From the NCBI GenBank assembly GCA_900551075.1, contig URVB01000006.1:62001-126000 (forward strand): DNA of 64,000 nucleotides, in the 5' to 3' direction. Below, piece by piece: positions 17,731 to 27,287 of the stretch. The notes below the pieces were generated by a model. The model did no database searches. It worked only from the letters and a program-made list of their open reading frames with translations, and had not been told where the DNA came from. The translations under genes and the position numbers were made by a program. The stretch comes from an uncultured Blautia sp. (GTDB lineage: Bacteria; Bacillota; Clostridia; Lachnospirales; Lachnospiraceae). The stretch's first letter is position 1. Each line of letters begins with the position of its first letter.

Positions 17731-18675
17731 TTAGGCATTCTTCTCTCTATACGCTTCAATCTGCTCTCTGGTGGGGATTGATCCGATTGCACCTTTTCTC
17801 TGCACACAGATGCAGCCAGATATATTTCCATATTCCATTGCATCTTTCACGATATCCTCCGTCAAATCTTTTACTGCGGCAACTCCATGGAATCTTAAGC
17901 AGGATAAAAAGCCGCCCCAGAAGGCATCGCCAGCGCCTGTTGCATCTACTGCTTTTACCTTCTTTCCATGAACACGGATAATCTGATTCCCTAAAAATGC
18001 CTGTGCACCCTCACTTCCAAGTGTCTCTACCAACAAGGATATCTGATTCTTCTTCATAAGTTCAGGCAGGGCATCCTCTCCCCCCAGCATCTCCACTTCC
18101 TCTTCCGAAATTTTCAACATATCTACATAAGGCAGAATACCCATGACTGCCTTCGTACAAGCATCCAAATCATTATGCCACATCAGATTTCTGTAATTTA
18201 CATCAAAGCTGATCAGTTTTCCTTTTTCATGGCCTACTCTCAACGCCTTTCTTGTAGCTCCAGCAACCATCGGGGCTGAAAGGGAACAGGAGCCTGCATG
18301 AATAATCACAGAATTCTCCAAATCCTCATCCCTTACCTCTTCCTCTGACAGGAACATATCCGCTCCCGGCTTTCTGGCAAAGGTAAACACGCGCTCACCA
18401 TCTGCCGCCAGAGATACAAACGCCATTGTCGTAACAGCTTCCTTACATAGCTCCGGACTTGCCGGTGTCACATGGTATTTTGCAAGCGTATTTAATAAAA
18501 AATGACCAAAGTCATCATCTCCCACCTTACAGCACATACTGGCCTGCAGCCCATTCTTTGCAACAGCAATCGCAACATTTGCCGGCGCTCCGCCCGCCTT
18601 TCTAATATAGCTGGCAGGTTCACTTCCCGGAATAAAATCTATTACCATCTCTCCTAAGCTGTACACGTCTGTCAT
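17731..18675 (-). CDS. PfkB-family carbohydrate kinase (fructokinase-like)
   Basis: A 314-residue sugar kinase. It has the N-terminal GGAPANVAIAVAKNG substrate segment (residues 28-42) and the C-terminal AVDATGAGDAFWGGF motif with catalytic Asp250. The layout is close to bacterial fructokinases. It is the first gene of the lyxose-isomerase/epimerase operon and probably phosphorylates the ketose made by the isomerase. A consensus promoter lies 72-100 bases upstream of its ATG. Confidence 0.9.
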   Translation of the reverse strand: MTDVYSLGEMVIDFIPGSEPASYIRKAGGAPANVAIAVAKNGLQASMCCKVGDDDFGHFLLNTLAKYHVTPASPELCKEAVTTMAFVSLAADGERVFTFARKPGADMFLSEEEVRDEDLENSVIIHAGSCSLSAPMVAGATRKALRVGHEKGKLISFDVNYRNLMWHNDLDACTKAVMGILPYVDMLKISEEEVEMLGGEDALPELMKKNQISLLVETLGSEGAQAFLGNQIIRVHGKKVKAVDATGAGDAFWGGFLSCLRFHGVAAVKDLTEDIVKDAMEYGNISGCICVQRKGAIGSIPTREQIEAYREKNA

Positions 18676-18735
18676 ACCTTAACTCCTTACTCCTTTATTT
18701 CGTTAATTACACCCTTCCCTGACAAAATCGCTTCC

Positions 18736-18775
18736 TTTACTGGTCAATCTTAGCACCGTCAATTAGTAAAGTCAA
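18736..18775 (-). promoter_or_regulatory. Promoter and dyad of the rare-sugar catabolic operon
   Basis: On the minus strand, TTGACT (18770-18775) and TAAGAT (18747-18752) are spaced by 17 bases. AGTAAA (18765-18770) and TTTACT (18736-18741) form a dyad spanning the promoter, where the nearby ROK repressor could bind. The rest of 18676-18994 is AT-rich and shows no gene. Confidence 0.65.
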
Positions 18776-18994
18776 TATACTATTTGACATTTTGCACATA
18801 TACATAAATTCTGCATTCTTTTTTTGTGCACATTCAACTAATCGTCCCTATTTACATATAAACCCAATAAAAAAAAGAAGCAAAAGAATAAAATAATTCC
18901 TACTCTTTCACTTCTCTTCTATCCAATTTTACTCATGCGTTTTATAATATCCCGGACTCACAAGCATATCCCGAACCGGCTGCTGTAGGCACTT

Positions 18995-20152
18995 TTACAG
19001 CAAATCTCCACTAAACACCCGGTTAACTGCATTAGCGGCCGCTCCGATTACATGCACCCTTTCCTCAAAAAAGGCTTTGCGAACCGGAATCACTGCACCG
19101 AATTTATTATTAAAATGTTTCTCATTAATCAGCTTTTCTATTCGTTTCATGTCTTTTTCCTGCCAGTCGATGCAGGCACCACATAACAATACTATCTGGG
19201 AATTCATAATATTCAGTGTACTGGCAATAGCTATTGCCAGCTTATCAGCCACGCCTTTCATAATCTCCTCCACCTTCGGATTATTCCTCATTGCGCAGAA
19301 ATCCTTATACTCCAGCTTTAACCCGGTAGCTTCGCGAAACTCATTTGTGATTTCTTCCTTGTTGATGTATCGCTCCAGACACCCCCTATTGCCGCAAATG
19401 CATTTTTTTCCATCGTATGCAATCGATATGTGACCTATCTCCGGGGCATATCCCAAATAGCTGTGTACGCGTCTGCCTCCCACAAGAATGCCACAGCCCA
19501 CACCAATACCTACGCTGACCAGCAGCACATCCTGATATCCGCTCCCATTTCCATACAACTGCTCTGCCAACACCGCGCTTTGATTGTCATGATCAAAATA
19601 TACCGGCATCTTATAGCGCTCTTCCAGTAATTGTCTGACAGGAATATTGGATATGCCGTGGAAAAAATATGGACTGCAAATCTTTCCCTCTTTTATATTA
19701 ACCGGCCCGATAGATGCTGCCCCAATAGCAATTACGTTTTCTTCACCCATAAGTACTTTATCCACTACCTGGAACATGGCCTCAATCAGGTCCTCTTTTT
19801 GTTCAAAACAGTGGTCTGCTTTCTCAAATTTCAGAATCTTTAGCTGCATATCACAAAGGACAGCCTGACAGTTGGTACGCGAAATAAGTACACCCACAAA
19901 TCGCGGTCCTTTCGGAGAAATCCCCAGACCAATGGGATTTCTCCCCACCCCGGACTCCGTCTGCTTATGAGTTTCCACAAGATAGTCCTTTGTAATTAAT
20001 TCACTGGTAATCTGGGAAATTGCTGTTTTAGTCAACCCCATCGAATTAGACAGATCTATTCTTGAAGAGCACTGCGAGGTAGCAATCAGCTTTAATACCA
20101 GCCCCCTGTTGATCCTCTTCTGATTGTCTCTGTTTACTCCGATCTGCCCCAT
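18995..20152 (-). CDS. ROK-family transcriptional regulator
   Basis: A 385-residue XylR/NagC-type protein. The N-terminal winged helix (about residues 10-65, with SNSMGLTKTAISQITSELI) is followed by a sugar-kinase-like ROK domain. That domain has the zinc motif CICGNRGCLERY and the ATP-loop-like VSVGIGVGCGILVGG. Such proteins repress sugar operons and release DNA on binding the sugar or its phosphate. It lies 320 bases upstream of, and on the same strand as, the PfkB operon, which is the likely target. Confidence 0.9.
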   Translation of the reverse strand: MGQIGVNRDNQKRINRGLVLKLIATSQCSSRIDLSNSMGLTKTAISQITSELITKDYLVETHKQTESGVGRNPIGLGISPKGPRFVGVLISRTNCQAVLCDMQLKILKFEKADHCFEQKEDLIEAMFQVVDKVLMGEENVIAIGAASIGPVNIKEGKICSPYFFHGISNIPVRQLLEERYKMPVYFDHDNQSAVLAEQLYGNGSGYQDVLLVSVGIGVGCGILVGGRRVHSYLGYAPEIGHISIAYDGKKCICGNRGCLERYINKEEITNEFREATGLKLEYKDFCAMRNNPKVEEIMKGVADKLAIAIASTLNIMNSQIVLLCGACIDWQEKDMKRIEKLINEKHFNNKFGAVIPVRKAFFEERVHVIGAAANAVNRVFSGDLL

Positions 20153-20251
20153 AATGAAAAACTCCTTAACATCACATTATCCTGCTTTTCTTTTCAAATA
20201 TAATAACATATCTTTCGGCCTCTGTCTAAGCAAACAAGTAAATATTTAAGA

Positions 20252-21301
20252 CTAATCTGCAATCTTTATAACGGATTTTACAATATCGGCCTTATTCTTT
20301 ACACTCTGATCCATTGCATTCTGAATATCATCCAACATAAATACATCTGTTACGATTCCCTTCAGATTTACACGGCCTGAAGCAACCGCCTCGATTGCCA
20401 TTGGGTAAATATGGCGGTAACGGAAAACGGTTTTAAATGTAATTTCTTTGTCAAGAGCAAGGCTCATAGGCAATGACATTTCTCCGGACGGGGAATAGCC
20501 AACCAGAACAATCGTACCGCCTTTTTTTACAGCCTGAATTGCCTGACGGGTTGTAATCTCAGCTCCTGCGGTTTCGATGATCAGATCCGGACCCATACCG
20601 TTTGTAAGCTTCAGAAGTTCCGCTACCGTATTCTGCTCCTGTCCGTTAATCACATTCGTTGCCCCAAGCTCCAAAGCCTTTTCCAGCCGTTTCGGCATCA
20701 CATCGACTGCAATAACCCGGGAAACGCCCATTGCCCTCAACGCCATCATAGTAACCAGTCCGATACAGCCGGCTCCTGTCACCGCTGCAGTCATACCGGC
20801 CTTTGCATTGCCCTGTCTTGCTGCATGGAAGCCCACTGCCAGCGGCTCGATTAATGCGGCCTCCATGGTATCCATGTTATCCGGAATCTTGAAGCAGAGT
20901 CCTGCCTCATGGGCCACATATTCCTGAAAAACTCCATCAACAGGAGGTGTGGCAAAGAAAATAACATCCGGGCAGAGATTGTATCTTCCGGTCCTGCAGA
21001 ATTCACATTTGCCGCAGGTCTTGCCCGGCTCCAGGGCAACCTTGTCCCCGGCCTTCAGATGGGTCACGTTTTCTCCCACTTCTACAACGGTACCGCCTGC
21101 CTCATGTCCCAGCACAAACGGCGGCTTTACAACATTTACTCCAATCGCACCGGCTTCATAATAGTGCAGGTCAGAACCGCATACGCCTACATATTCCACT
21201 TTTACGAGAACCTCGTCAGCCTTTGGCGCAGGAATTTCTCTTTCTGTCAATTCAATCTTTGCCACATCTGTCATAATGGCAACCTTCATTTTCCCTTCCA
21301 T
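20252..21301 (-). CDS. Zinc-dependent polyol dehydrogenase (sorbitol/xylitol dehydrogenase-like)
   Basis: A 349-residue medium-chain dehydrogenase. Catalytic zinc residues are in GVCGSDLHYYEAG and GHEAGGTVVEVG. Structural zinc cysteines are in CGKCEFCRTGRYNLC, and the NAD Rossmann loop is GAGCIGLVTM. Family enzymes oxidise sugar alcohols to ketoses. AGAGG precedes the ATG at 21301; ATGs at 21334 and 21289 are less favoured. It is the last gene of a polyol-type operon behind a CUT2 permease, and its ketose product could feed the ribulokinase at 27288. Confidence 0.87.
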   Translation of the reverse strand: MEGKMKVAIMTDVAKIELTEREIPAPKADEVLVKVEYVGVCGSDLHYYEAGAIGVNVVKPPFVLGHEAGGTVVEVGENVTHLKAGDKVALEPGKTCGKCEFCRTGRYNLCPDVIFFATPPVDGVFQEYVAHEAGLCFKIPDNMDTMEAALIEPLAVGFHAARQGNAKAGMTAAVTGAGCIGLVTMMALRAMGVSRVIAVDVMPKRLEKALELGATNVINGQEQNTVAELLKLTNGMGPDLIIETAGAEITTRQAIQAVKKGGTIVLVGYSPSGEMSLPMSLALDKEITFKTVFRYRHIYPMAIEAVASGRVNLKGIVTDVFMLDDIQNAMDQSVKNKADIVKSVIKIAD

Positions 21302-21334
21302 ATCTGCTTGCCTCTTTTCTCTCTGAATTCGCAT

Positions 21335-22294
21335 TTACGCTGCACTCTTTACATTTAATAATTTCTGCTGCTGTATGCAGTCGGAACCAACTGCCAAAAG
21401 CAGGATAATGCCCTTAATTACCATCTGCATGTAGGAGCTTACGTTCAGAAGCACCATACCATTGCTCAATACGCCGATAATCAGCACACCGGCAATAACA
21501 TTGGACATTTTCCCGGAACCGCCGTTTACACTGACACCGCCCAGGACAACACAGGTAATAACATCAAATTCATATCCAAGACCTGCATTCGGCTGACCGG
21601 TATTTGCCCTTGCAAGCATAACAAGGCCCGCAATTCCGGCAAACAGGCCGGACAGAGCATATACAAGATATTTAATCTTCTTTACCTGAATACCGGAAAG
21701 CTCTGCTGCCTCTTCGTTGCCGCCCAGTGCATAGAAGTAACGTCCAAAGTAGGTTTTTACCAAAATAAATGTGCCGGCTGCAAAACATAAAGCCATAATG
21801 ATAACCGGAACCGGAATAAACCCTGCATATCCCTGTCCGATTGCCAAAAAAGAGTCCGGAAAACGTGAAATCGGAGTACCGTTACAAATGATATATGCAA
21901 GCCCCGCAAAAATTGTCTGGGATGCAAATGTTACAATCAGCGCAGGCATTTTTACCTCTGCAATAATGAAGCCGTTTAAAAAACCAATGGCTGTACTGAT
22001 AATCAGGGATAAAACAATTGCAATAAATGGATTCCATCCCAAATTCACCATAAAATACGCTGCTACAATGTTGACAAAGGAAATGATGGAGCCTGTTGCC
22101 AGGTCAATCCCTCCAAGTAATATAACATAGGTCATTCCCACCGAAGCAATACCGAAAATAGATACCTGCTTTGCTACATTCAACAAATTCCGCATTGTCA
22201 GGAAGTTACTGCTCATCACAGAGAAGAAAACGAACATCAGGAACAGGAACACCCAAATCGCCCTGCTCTTTACAACATCCATTGTTTTTTTCAT
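21335..22294 (-). CDS. Ribose-type ABC transporter permease (RbsC family)
   Basis: A 319-residue membrane protein with 8-10 predicted helices and the signature LLGGIDLATGSIISFVN near residue 60 plus VVLGGVSVNGGSG near 260. It works with the ATPase at 22305, from which it is separated by only 10 bases, and the binding protein at 23890. The neighbouring dehydrogenases suggest a pentitol or a related polyol as cargo. Confidence 0.93.
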   Translation of the reverse strand: MKKTMDVVKSRAIWVFLFLMFVFFSVMSSNFLTMRNLLNVAKQVSIFGIASVGMTYVILLGGIDLATGSIISFVNIVAAYFMVNLGWNPFIAIVLSLIISTAIGFLNGFIIAEVKMPALIVTFASQTIFAGLAYIICNGTPISRFPDSFLAIGQGYAGFIPVPVIIMALCFAAGTFILVKTYFGRYFYALGGNEEAAELSGIQVKKIKYLVYALSGLFAGIAGLVMLARANTGQPNAGLGYEFDVITCVVLGGVSVNGGSGKMSNVIAGVLIIGVLSNGMVLLNVSSYMQMVIKGIILLLAVGSDCIQQQKLLNVKSAA

Positions 22295-22304
22295 ATTCTC
22301 AATC

Positions 22305-23801
22305 CTACCTTTCCCTGGAAGCGAATTTCATAATCGTTTCCTGATTAAATTCGTTCTTTTGAAGCTCACCGCCGGCACGTCCCTCCGCCAGAATGATAAT
22401 GCGGTCTGACATACCCATTAGCTCTTCCATTTCCGAAGATATCATCAGAACTGCTTTCCCCTGTTCGACCAGCGTATTAATCAATGTGTAGATTTCCTGC
22501 TTTGCACCTACATCGATACCTCTTGTCGGTTCATCAAATATAAGAAGCTCGGAATCCGCTGCCAGCCATTTGGCCAGAATTACCTTCTGCTGGTTACCGC
22601 CGCTTAAGTTCTTTACCTTTTGAGCCAGATTCGGGGTTTTGATTGAAATTTCCTTCCGGAATCTCTTTGCCATCCCCTTCTCTTTCTTGTTATCAATGAC
22701 ACTGCACCTGGATATACGGGGGTATATGGGCATATTAATATTTTCCTGAATGCTGAGCTCCAAAAGAGCGCCCTTTGCTTTTCTGTCCTCCGGTACCAGG
22801 CCGATTCCTATGCCGATTGCTTCCCTGGGGGATTTCGGATTGATTTCCTTTCCCTTCCAAAAGAATTTTCCGGCTGTTTTTTGCTTCATACCGAACATCA
22901 TCTCTGCAAACTCGGTACGTCCGGCTCCGACAAGGCCGCCCAGACCCAATACCTCTCCCTTATGAATTTTCAGAGAAATATTCTTATCTCCGTTTCCGCA
23001 CACATCTACCGCTTCGAAAAGCACCTCATCCTTAATGGAATCCGGTTTTCGCGCAGGGTAAATTTCGGTAAGCTTACGTCCCACCATGTATTTCACCAGC
23101 TCATCCTCATTCGTTTCATGAGTGTTCAGCGTTGTAACATATTCGCCGTCACGAAGCACGGTTACCCTGTCGGACAGGCGGAAGATTTCCTCCAGACGAT
23201 GAGAAATATAAATAATAGATACACCTTTTTTCTTCAGCAAATCTACCACTGCAAACATGTTCTCCACCTCTGCATTGGTCAGCGGAGCCGAAGGTTCATC
23301 CATAATCAGAACCTGGGCATCCTGGGACATTGCCTTGGAGATTTCTACCATCTGCTGATAGCCAACACTCAGATTCTTAACCATTGTTTTGGGACTAATA
23401 TGAATATGGAGAGAATCCAGAATCTTTTTGGCCTCTGCCTCCATTGCTTTCTGATCTACAACAATTCCTTTTCGAATTGCCCTTCCAAGGAAAATATTTT
23501 CTGCGACCGACAGGCCGCCCACTAAGTTGAACTCCTGATAAATAACACCAATTCCGTTTTGTTCCGACAGCTTAGGTGTCATAGCCCTGAAGGTTTTTCC
23601 GTTTACCGTAATTGTACCCTCTGTGGGCTCAATAGCTCCGCTGCATGTTTTAATAAGGGTGGATTTTCCGGCTCCGTTTTCGCCTACAAGTGCATGTATC
23701 TCGCCTTTTCGAATAGTTAAGGATACATTCTTTAATGCCCTGACACCGGGGTAATATTTAGAAATATTTTTTAATTCCAAAATATTCTCATCTGATTTCA
23801 T
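22305..23801 (-). CDS. Ribose-type ABC transporter ATPase, duplicated (RbsA family)
   Basis: A 498-residue protein with two ABC domains. The first has GENGAGKST, the LSVGYQQ signature and VLIMDEPSAPL. The second has GLVGAGRTEF, LSGGNQQ and LLIFDEPTRGID, with the usual degenerate second Walker A. It energises import through the permease at 21335. A terminator-like hairpin lies between it and the upstream binding-protein gene, so ATPase expression is probably lower than that of the binding protein. Confidence 0.94.
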   Translation of the reverse strand: MKSDENILELKNISKYYPGVRALKNVSLTIRKGEIHALVGENGAGKSTLIKTCSGAIEPTEGTITVNGKTFRAMTPKLSEQNGIGVIYQEFNLVGGLSVAENIFLGRAIRKGIVVDQKAMEAEAKKILDSLHIHISPKTMVKNLSVGYQQMVEISKAMSQDAQVLIMDEPSAPLTNAEVENMFAVVDLLKKKGVSIIYISHRLEEIFRLSDRVTVLRDGEYVTTLNTHETNEDELVKYMVGRKLTEIYPARKPDSIKDEVLFEAVDVCGNGDKNISLKIHKGEVLGLGGLVGAGRTEFAEMMFGMKQKTAGKFFWKGKEINPKSPREAIGIGIGLVPEDRKAKGALLELSIQENINMPIYPRISRCSVIDNKKEKGMAKRFRKEISIKTPNLAQKVKNLSGGNQQKVILAKWLAADSELLIFDEPTRGIDVGAKQEIYTLINTLVEQGKAVLMISSEMEELMGMSDRIIILAEGRAGGELQKNEFNQETIMKFASRER

Positions 23802-23841
23802 TTTTTTCCCCCTTTCAACCTTTTTCCATATGTTTGTAAAA

Positions 23842-23878
23842 AGGTGCGCACCAGGCGCTTATCGCCTGATGCGCACCT
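23842..23878 (-). terminator. Intra-operon hairpin after the binding-protein gene
   Basis: AGGTGCGCA-CCAGGCG and CGCCTGA-TGCGCACCT pair almost perfectly (23842-23857 with 23862-23878). On the minus strand they are followed by TTTTTA. It would terminate part of the transcripts and protect the 3' end of the binding-protein message, a common way to raise binding-protein output over the membrane parts. Confidence 0.78.
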
Positions 23879-23889
23879 CTCCGATACTT

Positions 23890-24846
23890 TTATTTTTCAG
23901 GAAGCATTTCCTCAAGATTATCAATAGTTACCGGAACAAGATCTCTGTATACGTTCTGCTCCATCTCTTTGCCTTCCGCACATTCAACAGCCAGGTCGTA
24001 AACAGTGTCGCCGCATACGTATGCGTTGCCGGTGATAGCAACAACCATACGGTTAAATTCGCCGTTCTGCATGGAAGCCACCGCTTCGTCCGTAAGGTCT
24101 GTGGAGAAAATACCGGCCTCATCCGGTACCTCGCTGCCGTAGAAGCCCTTGAATGCTTCGTTTGCACCGGCAGCTCCTCCGCCGCCGATGCAGCATACTA
24201 CTTTTACATCCGGGTTTGCCTGAAGAATGGTTTCCATAGCATTTAAGCCCTCTGTTGTATCAATAGCCGGCTGGTTTGCTACAACCTTTGCGTTTGGCGC
24301 AAGCTCTTTCAGAGAGTCCAGGATACCGTTTTCTCTCTCTAACAAAATCGGAGTCTGAGGATATCCCAAAACTGCCACTTCACAGGCACCGTCATCAAAT
24401 TTCTCATTAATCCAGTTTGCTGCCTGTGTACCAATTTCAACACCCAGATCATAGTTCTTAATAATCCAGTTAATGTCGGAATTTTCCATTTCATCGTCCC
24501 AGCACACAACCTTAATGCCTGCATCACGTGCTTCTTTGCAGATTTCTTCGATTGCATCCGCATCCTGAGGCTGTACGATGATTAAATCGGTACCCGCAGT
24601 AATGAAATTCTCAAGCTGGTCAATCTGGGTATTTGCATTTTCCTTACATTCTACCACTGTAACCTCGTTGCCGTCTTCCTTTGCACGTTTCTGGATTTCC
24701 TCTGCCTGCTGTGCCCATACCTGATTGCTTAAGGTCTGAACTGCAAAGCCGATCTTCAAATCCTTTGCCTGTACGGATACTGTTCCGATTCCCATTGCGG
24801 TTGTTGCTGCCAATAGCCCTACAAATGCCTTTGTTCCTGTTTTCAT
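23890..24846 (-). CDS. Ribose-type ABC transporter substrate-binding protein
   Basis: A 318-residue secreted binding protein with a typical signal peptide (MKTGTKAFVGLLAATTAMG, cleavage after VQA). It has the two-lobe pattern of type I proteins (LKIGFAVQTLSNQVWAQQ, IVQPQDADAIEEICKEA, VVCWDDEM, VVCCIGGGGAAGANEAFKG). It belongs to the CUT2 importer at 21335-23801. A polyol ligand is inferred from the two flanking dehydrogenases. Confidence 0.92.
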   Translation of the reverse strand: MKTGTKAFVGLLAATTAMGIGTVSVQAKDLKIGFAVQTLSNQVWAQQAEEIQKRAKEDGNEVTVVECKENANTQIDQLENFITAGTDLIIVQPQDADAIEEICKEARDAGIKVVCWDDEMENSDINWIIKNYDLGVEIGTQAANWINEKFDDGACEVAVLGYPQTPILLERENGILDSLKELAPNAKVVANQPAIDTTEGLNAMETILQANPDVKVVCCIGGGGAAGANEAFKGFYGSEVPDEAGIFSTDLTDEAVASMQNGEFNRMVVAITGNAYVCGDTVYDLAVECAEGKEMEQNVYRDLVPVTIDNLEEMLPEK

Positions 24847-24873
24847 GTTTCATTCTCCTTTTTTCTTTTATAT

Positions 24874-25950
24874 TTACAGCTTCGCTGCATGGTTCCTTAC
24901 CAAATCTGAATCCGTCTCTCCGTTTGGGAGAATCACATATTTCCCTTTTGCTCTCATTTCCGGACTGCTCAGGATGTCTGCCAGTCTTTCAAGAGGCTCC
25001 TTTCCTCCCAGCATACTTGTTACATCAATGCGGTGTGCGTTAATCAGATCTACTGCTCTTCCCATATCATAAGGGCTGCAGTAAGACCCCTTCACGGTAA
25101 GCTCCTTCCGGAATAACTCATAGGTTTTTAACTGAATAACAGATTCTACTGCCGTAACCGCAAACAACAGAACCGTTCCCCTTCTGTCTGCGATTTCGAT
25201 TGCCTCCTCGGAAGTGCTCTTCAATCCGCAGGTTTCAATCACTACCTGAACATGCCTGATTCCATTGGCAAGCAGCGTTTCCTTCACATTCTGTTCCACA
25301 GGGTTAATAGTCAGGCTGGCTCCAAGCTTTTTTGCAGCCTGTCGCTTCTCTTCTACCGGCTCCACCAGAACCACCTTGCCGGCTCCCTTTAATTTTGCAA
25401 GCTGGAGTAGAAGAAGTCCTATCATTCCTCCGCCGTATACCACTACATTGTCACTTACCTTGATATCGCTGCGGTCTGCGCCGTTAATACAGCAGGCCAG
25501 CGGCTCTGCCATCGCTCCCTGAACGAAGGTTACGTCATCCGCCAGATGATGGACAAGCTTCGCCTTTACCCTGCAATACTGGGAAAAACCGCCGTTTTGG
25601 TTTGTTCCGATTGCACCCATGTGCTCACAATGCCCCATCATTCCGGATGCACAGTAATAGCATTCATTGCAGTTGTCAGCAGGGTCTACACAAACTCGGT
25701 CACCAGCCTTACAGTTACGGACTTCGCTTCCCGTCTCCACGATAATGCCCGAAAACTCATGGCCCTGGATAAGCGGCGGAACCGTAGCGGTTGATCCCTG
25801 ATCTCCTTCGTAAATATGTACATCTGAGCCACACACGCCGCAGGCCATTACTTTAATCAGAACCTCCTGCGGACCGATCCTTGGGATTTCCAGTTCCTCT
25901 ACCCGAATGTCACGCTTTCCGTAAAAGACAGCGCTTTTCATTGTTTCCAT
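24874..25950 (-). CDS. Zinc-dependent alcohol dehydrogenase (polyol dehydrogenase-like)
   Basis: A 358-residue medium-chain dehydrogenase with CGVCGSDVHIYEGD, the GHEFSGIIVETGSEV zinc segment, structural cysteines in CNECYYCASGMMGHC and the nucleotide loop YGGGMIGLLLLQ. It is a different subtype from the enzyme at 20252, so the operon can oxidise two polyols or two positions. It is the first gene of the operon, preceded by its own promoter and an AT-rich operator array. AAGGGGAG is upstream of the ATG. Confidence 0.86.
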   Translation of the reverse strand: METMKSAVFYGKRDIRVEELEIPRIGPQEVLIKVMACGVCGSDVHIYEGDQGSTATVPPLIQGHEFSGIIVETGSEVRNCKAGDRVCVDPADNCNECYYCASGMMGHCEHMGAIGTNQNGGFSQYCRVKAKLVHHLADDVTFVQGAMAEPLACCINGADRSDIKVSDNVVVYGGGMIGLLLLQLAKLKGAGKVVLVEPVEEKRQAAKKLGASLTINPVEQNVKETLLANGIRHVQVVIETCGLKSTSEEAIEIADRRGTVLLFAVTAVESVIQLKTYELFRKELTVKGSYCSPYDMGRAVDLINAHRIDVTSMLGGKEPLERLADILSSPEMRAKGKYVILPNGETDSDLVRNHAAKL

Positions 25951-25986
25951 GTCCCTTCATCTCCCCTTTTACTGTTTTATAGCATG

Positions 25987-26020
25987 TCTTTTAAATACTT
26001 TTTAAATATCTTTTAAAATA
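25987..26020. repeat. Three AT-rich direct repeats, probable ROK operators
   Basis: Reading the plus strand, TCTTTTAAATAC, CTTTTTAAATAT and TCTTTTAAAATAC follow one another at a spacing of 11-12 bases. They lie just downstream of the -10 box of the operon promoter, where a repressor would act. A related stretch (TTTTAAAAGTATTTTAA near 28960-28976) lies at the same place in the ribulokinase promoter, so both promoters probably share the ROK protein at 26144. Confidence 0.5.
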
Positions 26021-26028
26021 CAGTTTAT

Positions 26029-26057
26029 TTTATACCATACATTAACAAGGTTGTAAA
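26029..26057 (-). promoter_or_regulatory. sigma-A promoter of the polyol transport operon
   Basis: On the minus strand, TTTACA (26052-26057) and TATAAA (26029-26034) are spaced by 17 bases. Transcription would read into the dehydrogenase at 25950 through the direct repeats at 25987-26020. Confidence 0.65.
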
Positions 26058-26070
26058 TAGGAAAAATAAA

Positions 26071-26109
26071 AAAACCATCATTTCGTATAATTTCTACAAA
26101 AATGATGGT
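26071..26109 (-). terminator. Terminator of the ribulokinase/ROK unit
   Basis: ACCATCATTT (26074-26083) pairs with AAATGATGGT (26100-26109), a 10-bp stem. On the minus strand it is followed by a long T-rich tract (TTTTTTATTTTT). It closes the 28946-26144 transcript just before the next promoter. Confidence 0.75.
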
Positions 26110-26143
26110 CTTTCATTATCTACAATTCCCAATCTCAATTTTT

Positions 26144-27265
26144 TCAGATACGTTCCAGATACCTTTCTACAAATACCCCGGCTGCGCCTATGGCAGAGGC
26201 TTCGTATTTCAGGACTGCAGGCTGGATGAACCGGATATCCGGCAGATAGGAGTCCATTTTCCGGATTCTGCTTTCCAACTGCCCCATATAGGGACCGATA
26301 TACTGTCCAAGATAGCCTCCGATAATGACTTCCATATCAAAGGCTGCAATCAGGTTATGCAAAGCCAGCGCCAGCGAATCCATATATTTCTCCCAGACTT
26401 CCACGCATTCCTTATTCCCCTCCTCAACACAGCGGAAAAATTCCGAAAGATTTCCTCCCGTAAGCTCAGATAAAAGATTGGTAGAGCAATAGGTATTTAC
26501 ACAGCCGCTGCGTCCGCAGTAGCATTTTTCTCCGCCGGGAACCAGTGTCATGTGACCGAATTCCCCTGCACGCCAGACTCTTCCGTATATCGGCTTCCCG
26601 TTAATCATCACTGCGCCGCCCACGGACATACTGACAAAAAAATAGACCGTATTTTTTAAGGAATTCCGCACCTTAATTTCCGCACACCCGGCGCTGTCCG
26701 CATCATTTTGCATAAAGACAGGAAAAGGAAACCATTTTTCTACAATTTCATACAGATCATAGCTGATTTCCATCTCCTCATGCATTCCGAAAATCTTCTT
26801 CCCCGTACCGTCAATAATGGCAGGCAGGGAAATTCCAAGTCCTAATATGGAAGAGACGTCAATTCCGCTTTCACGGACAGAGCGGTCAATGATGGCTTTC
26901 AGTTCCCCGTAGGACGCAGGCTCATCATACAGCCGCATATTGACTCTCTTGGAGTACAGCAGATCAAGGGCAAGATTAATTACCACAATATTCACATGAC
27001 TTCTGGTAATATCTACTCCAATGGCGCACTTCGCATCCTTCACGCACCGGTATGCCGCAGACTTCCTTCCCCCAATGGATTCCATAGAGCCTACTTCCTG
27101 TGCAAGCCCCACTGCCAGAAGATCATTCAGGCACTGGGTCACCGTAGGAATGCTTAAATGCAGTTCCCGGGCAGCATTGCTCTTTGATATCTGATCTGCC
27201 TTCAGCATATATCGCAGAAGATTATTTCTGTTTACTCTTTTTACTTCAATATTGTTTAAACCCAT
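26144..27265 (-). CDS. ROK-family transcriptional regulator
   Basis: A 373-residue regulator with an N-terminal winged helix (NAARELHLSIPTVTQCLNDLLA near residues 25-46). A ROK sugar-binding domain follows, with GVDITRSHVNIVV, SMSVGGAVMINGK and the zinc motif CYCGRSGCVNTYC. It follows the ribulokinase gene by 22 bases and ends at the terminator at 26074. It probably represses both its own unit and the polyol importer through the AT-rich repeats in the two promoters. Confidence 0.9.
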   Translation of the reverse strand: MGLNNIEVKRVNRNNLLRYMLKADQISKSNAARELHLSIPTVTQCLNDLLAVGLAQEVGSMESIGGRKSAAYRCVKDAKCAIGVDITRSHVNIVVINLALDLLYSKRVNMRLYDEPASYGELKAIIDRSVRESGIDVSSILGLGISLPAIIDGTGKKIFGMHEEMEISYDLYEIVEKWFPFPVFMQNDADSAGCAEIKVRNSLKNTVYFFVSMSVGGAVMINGKPIYGRVWRAGEFGHMTLVPGGEKCYCGRSGCVNTYCSTNLLSELTGGNLSEFFRCVEEGNKECVEVWEKYMDSLALALHNLIAAFDMEVIIGGYLGQYIGPYMGQLESRIRKMDSYLPDIRFIQPAVLKYEASAIGAAGVFVERYLERI

Positions 27266-27287
27266 ATTCTACTCCATACCCAATATC

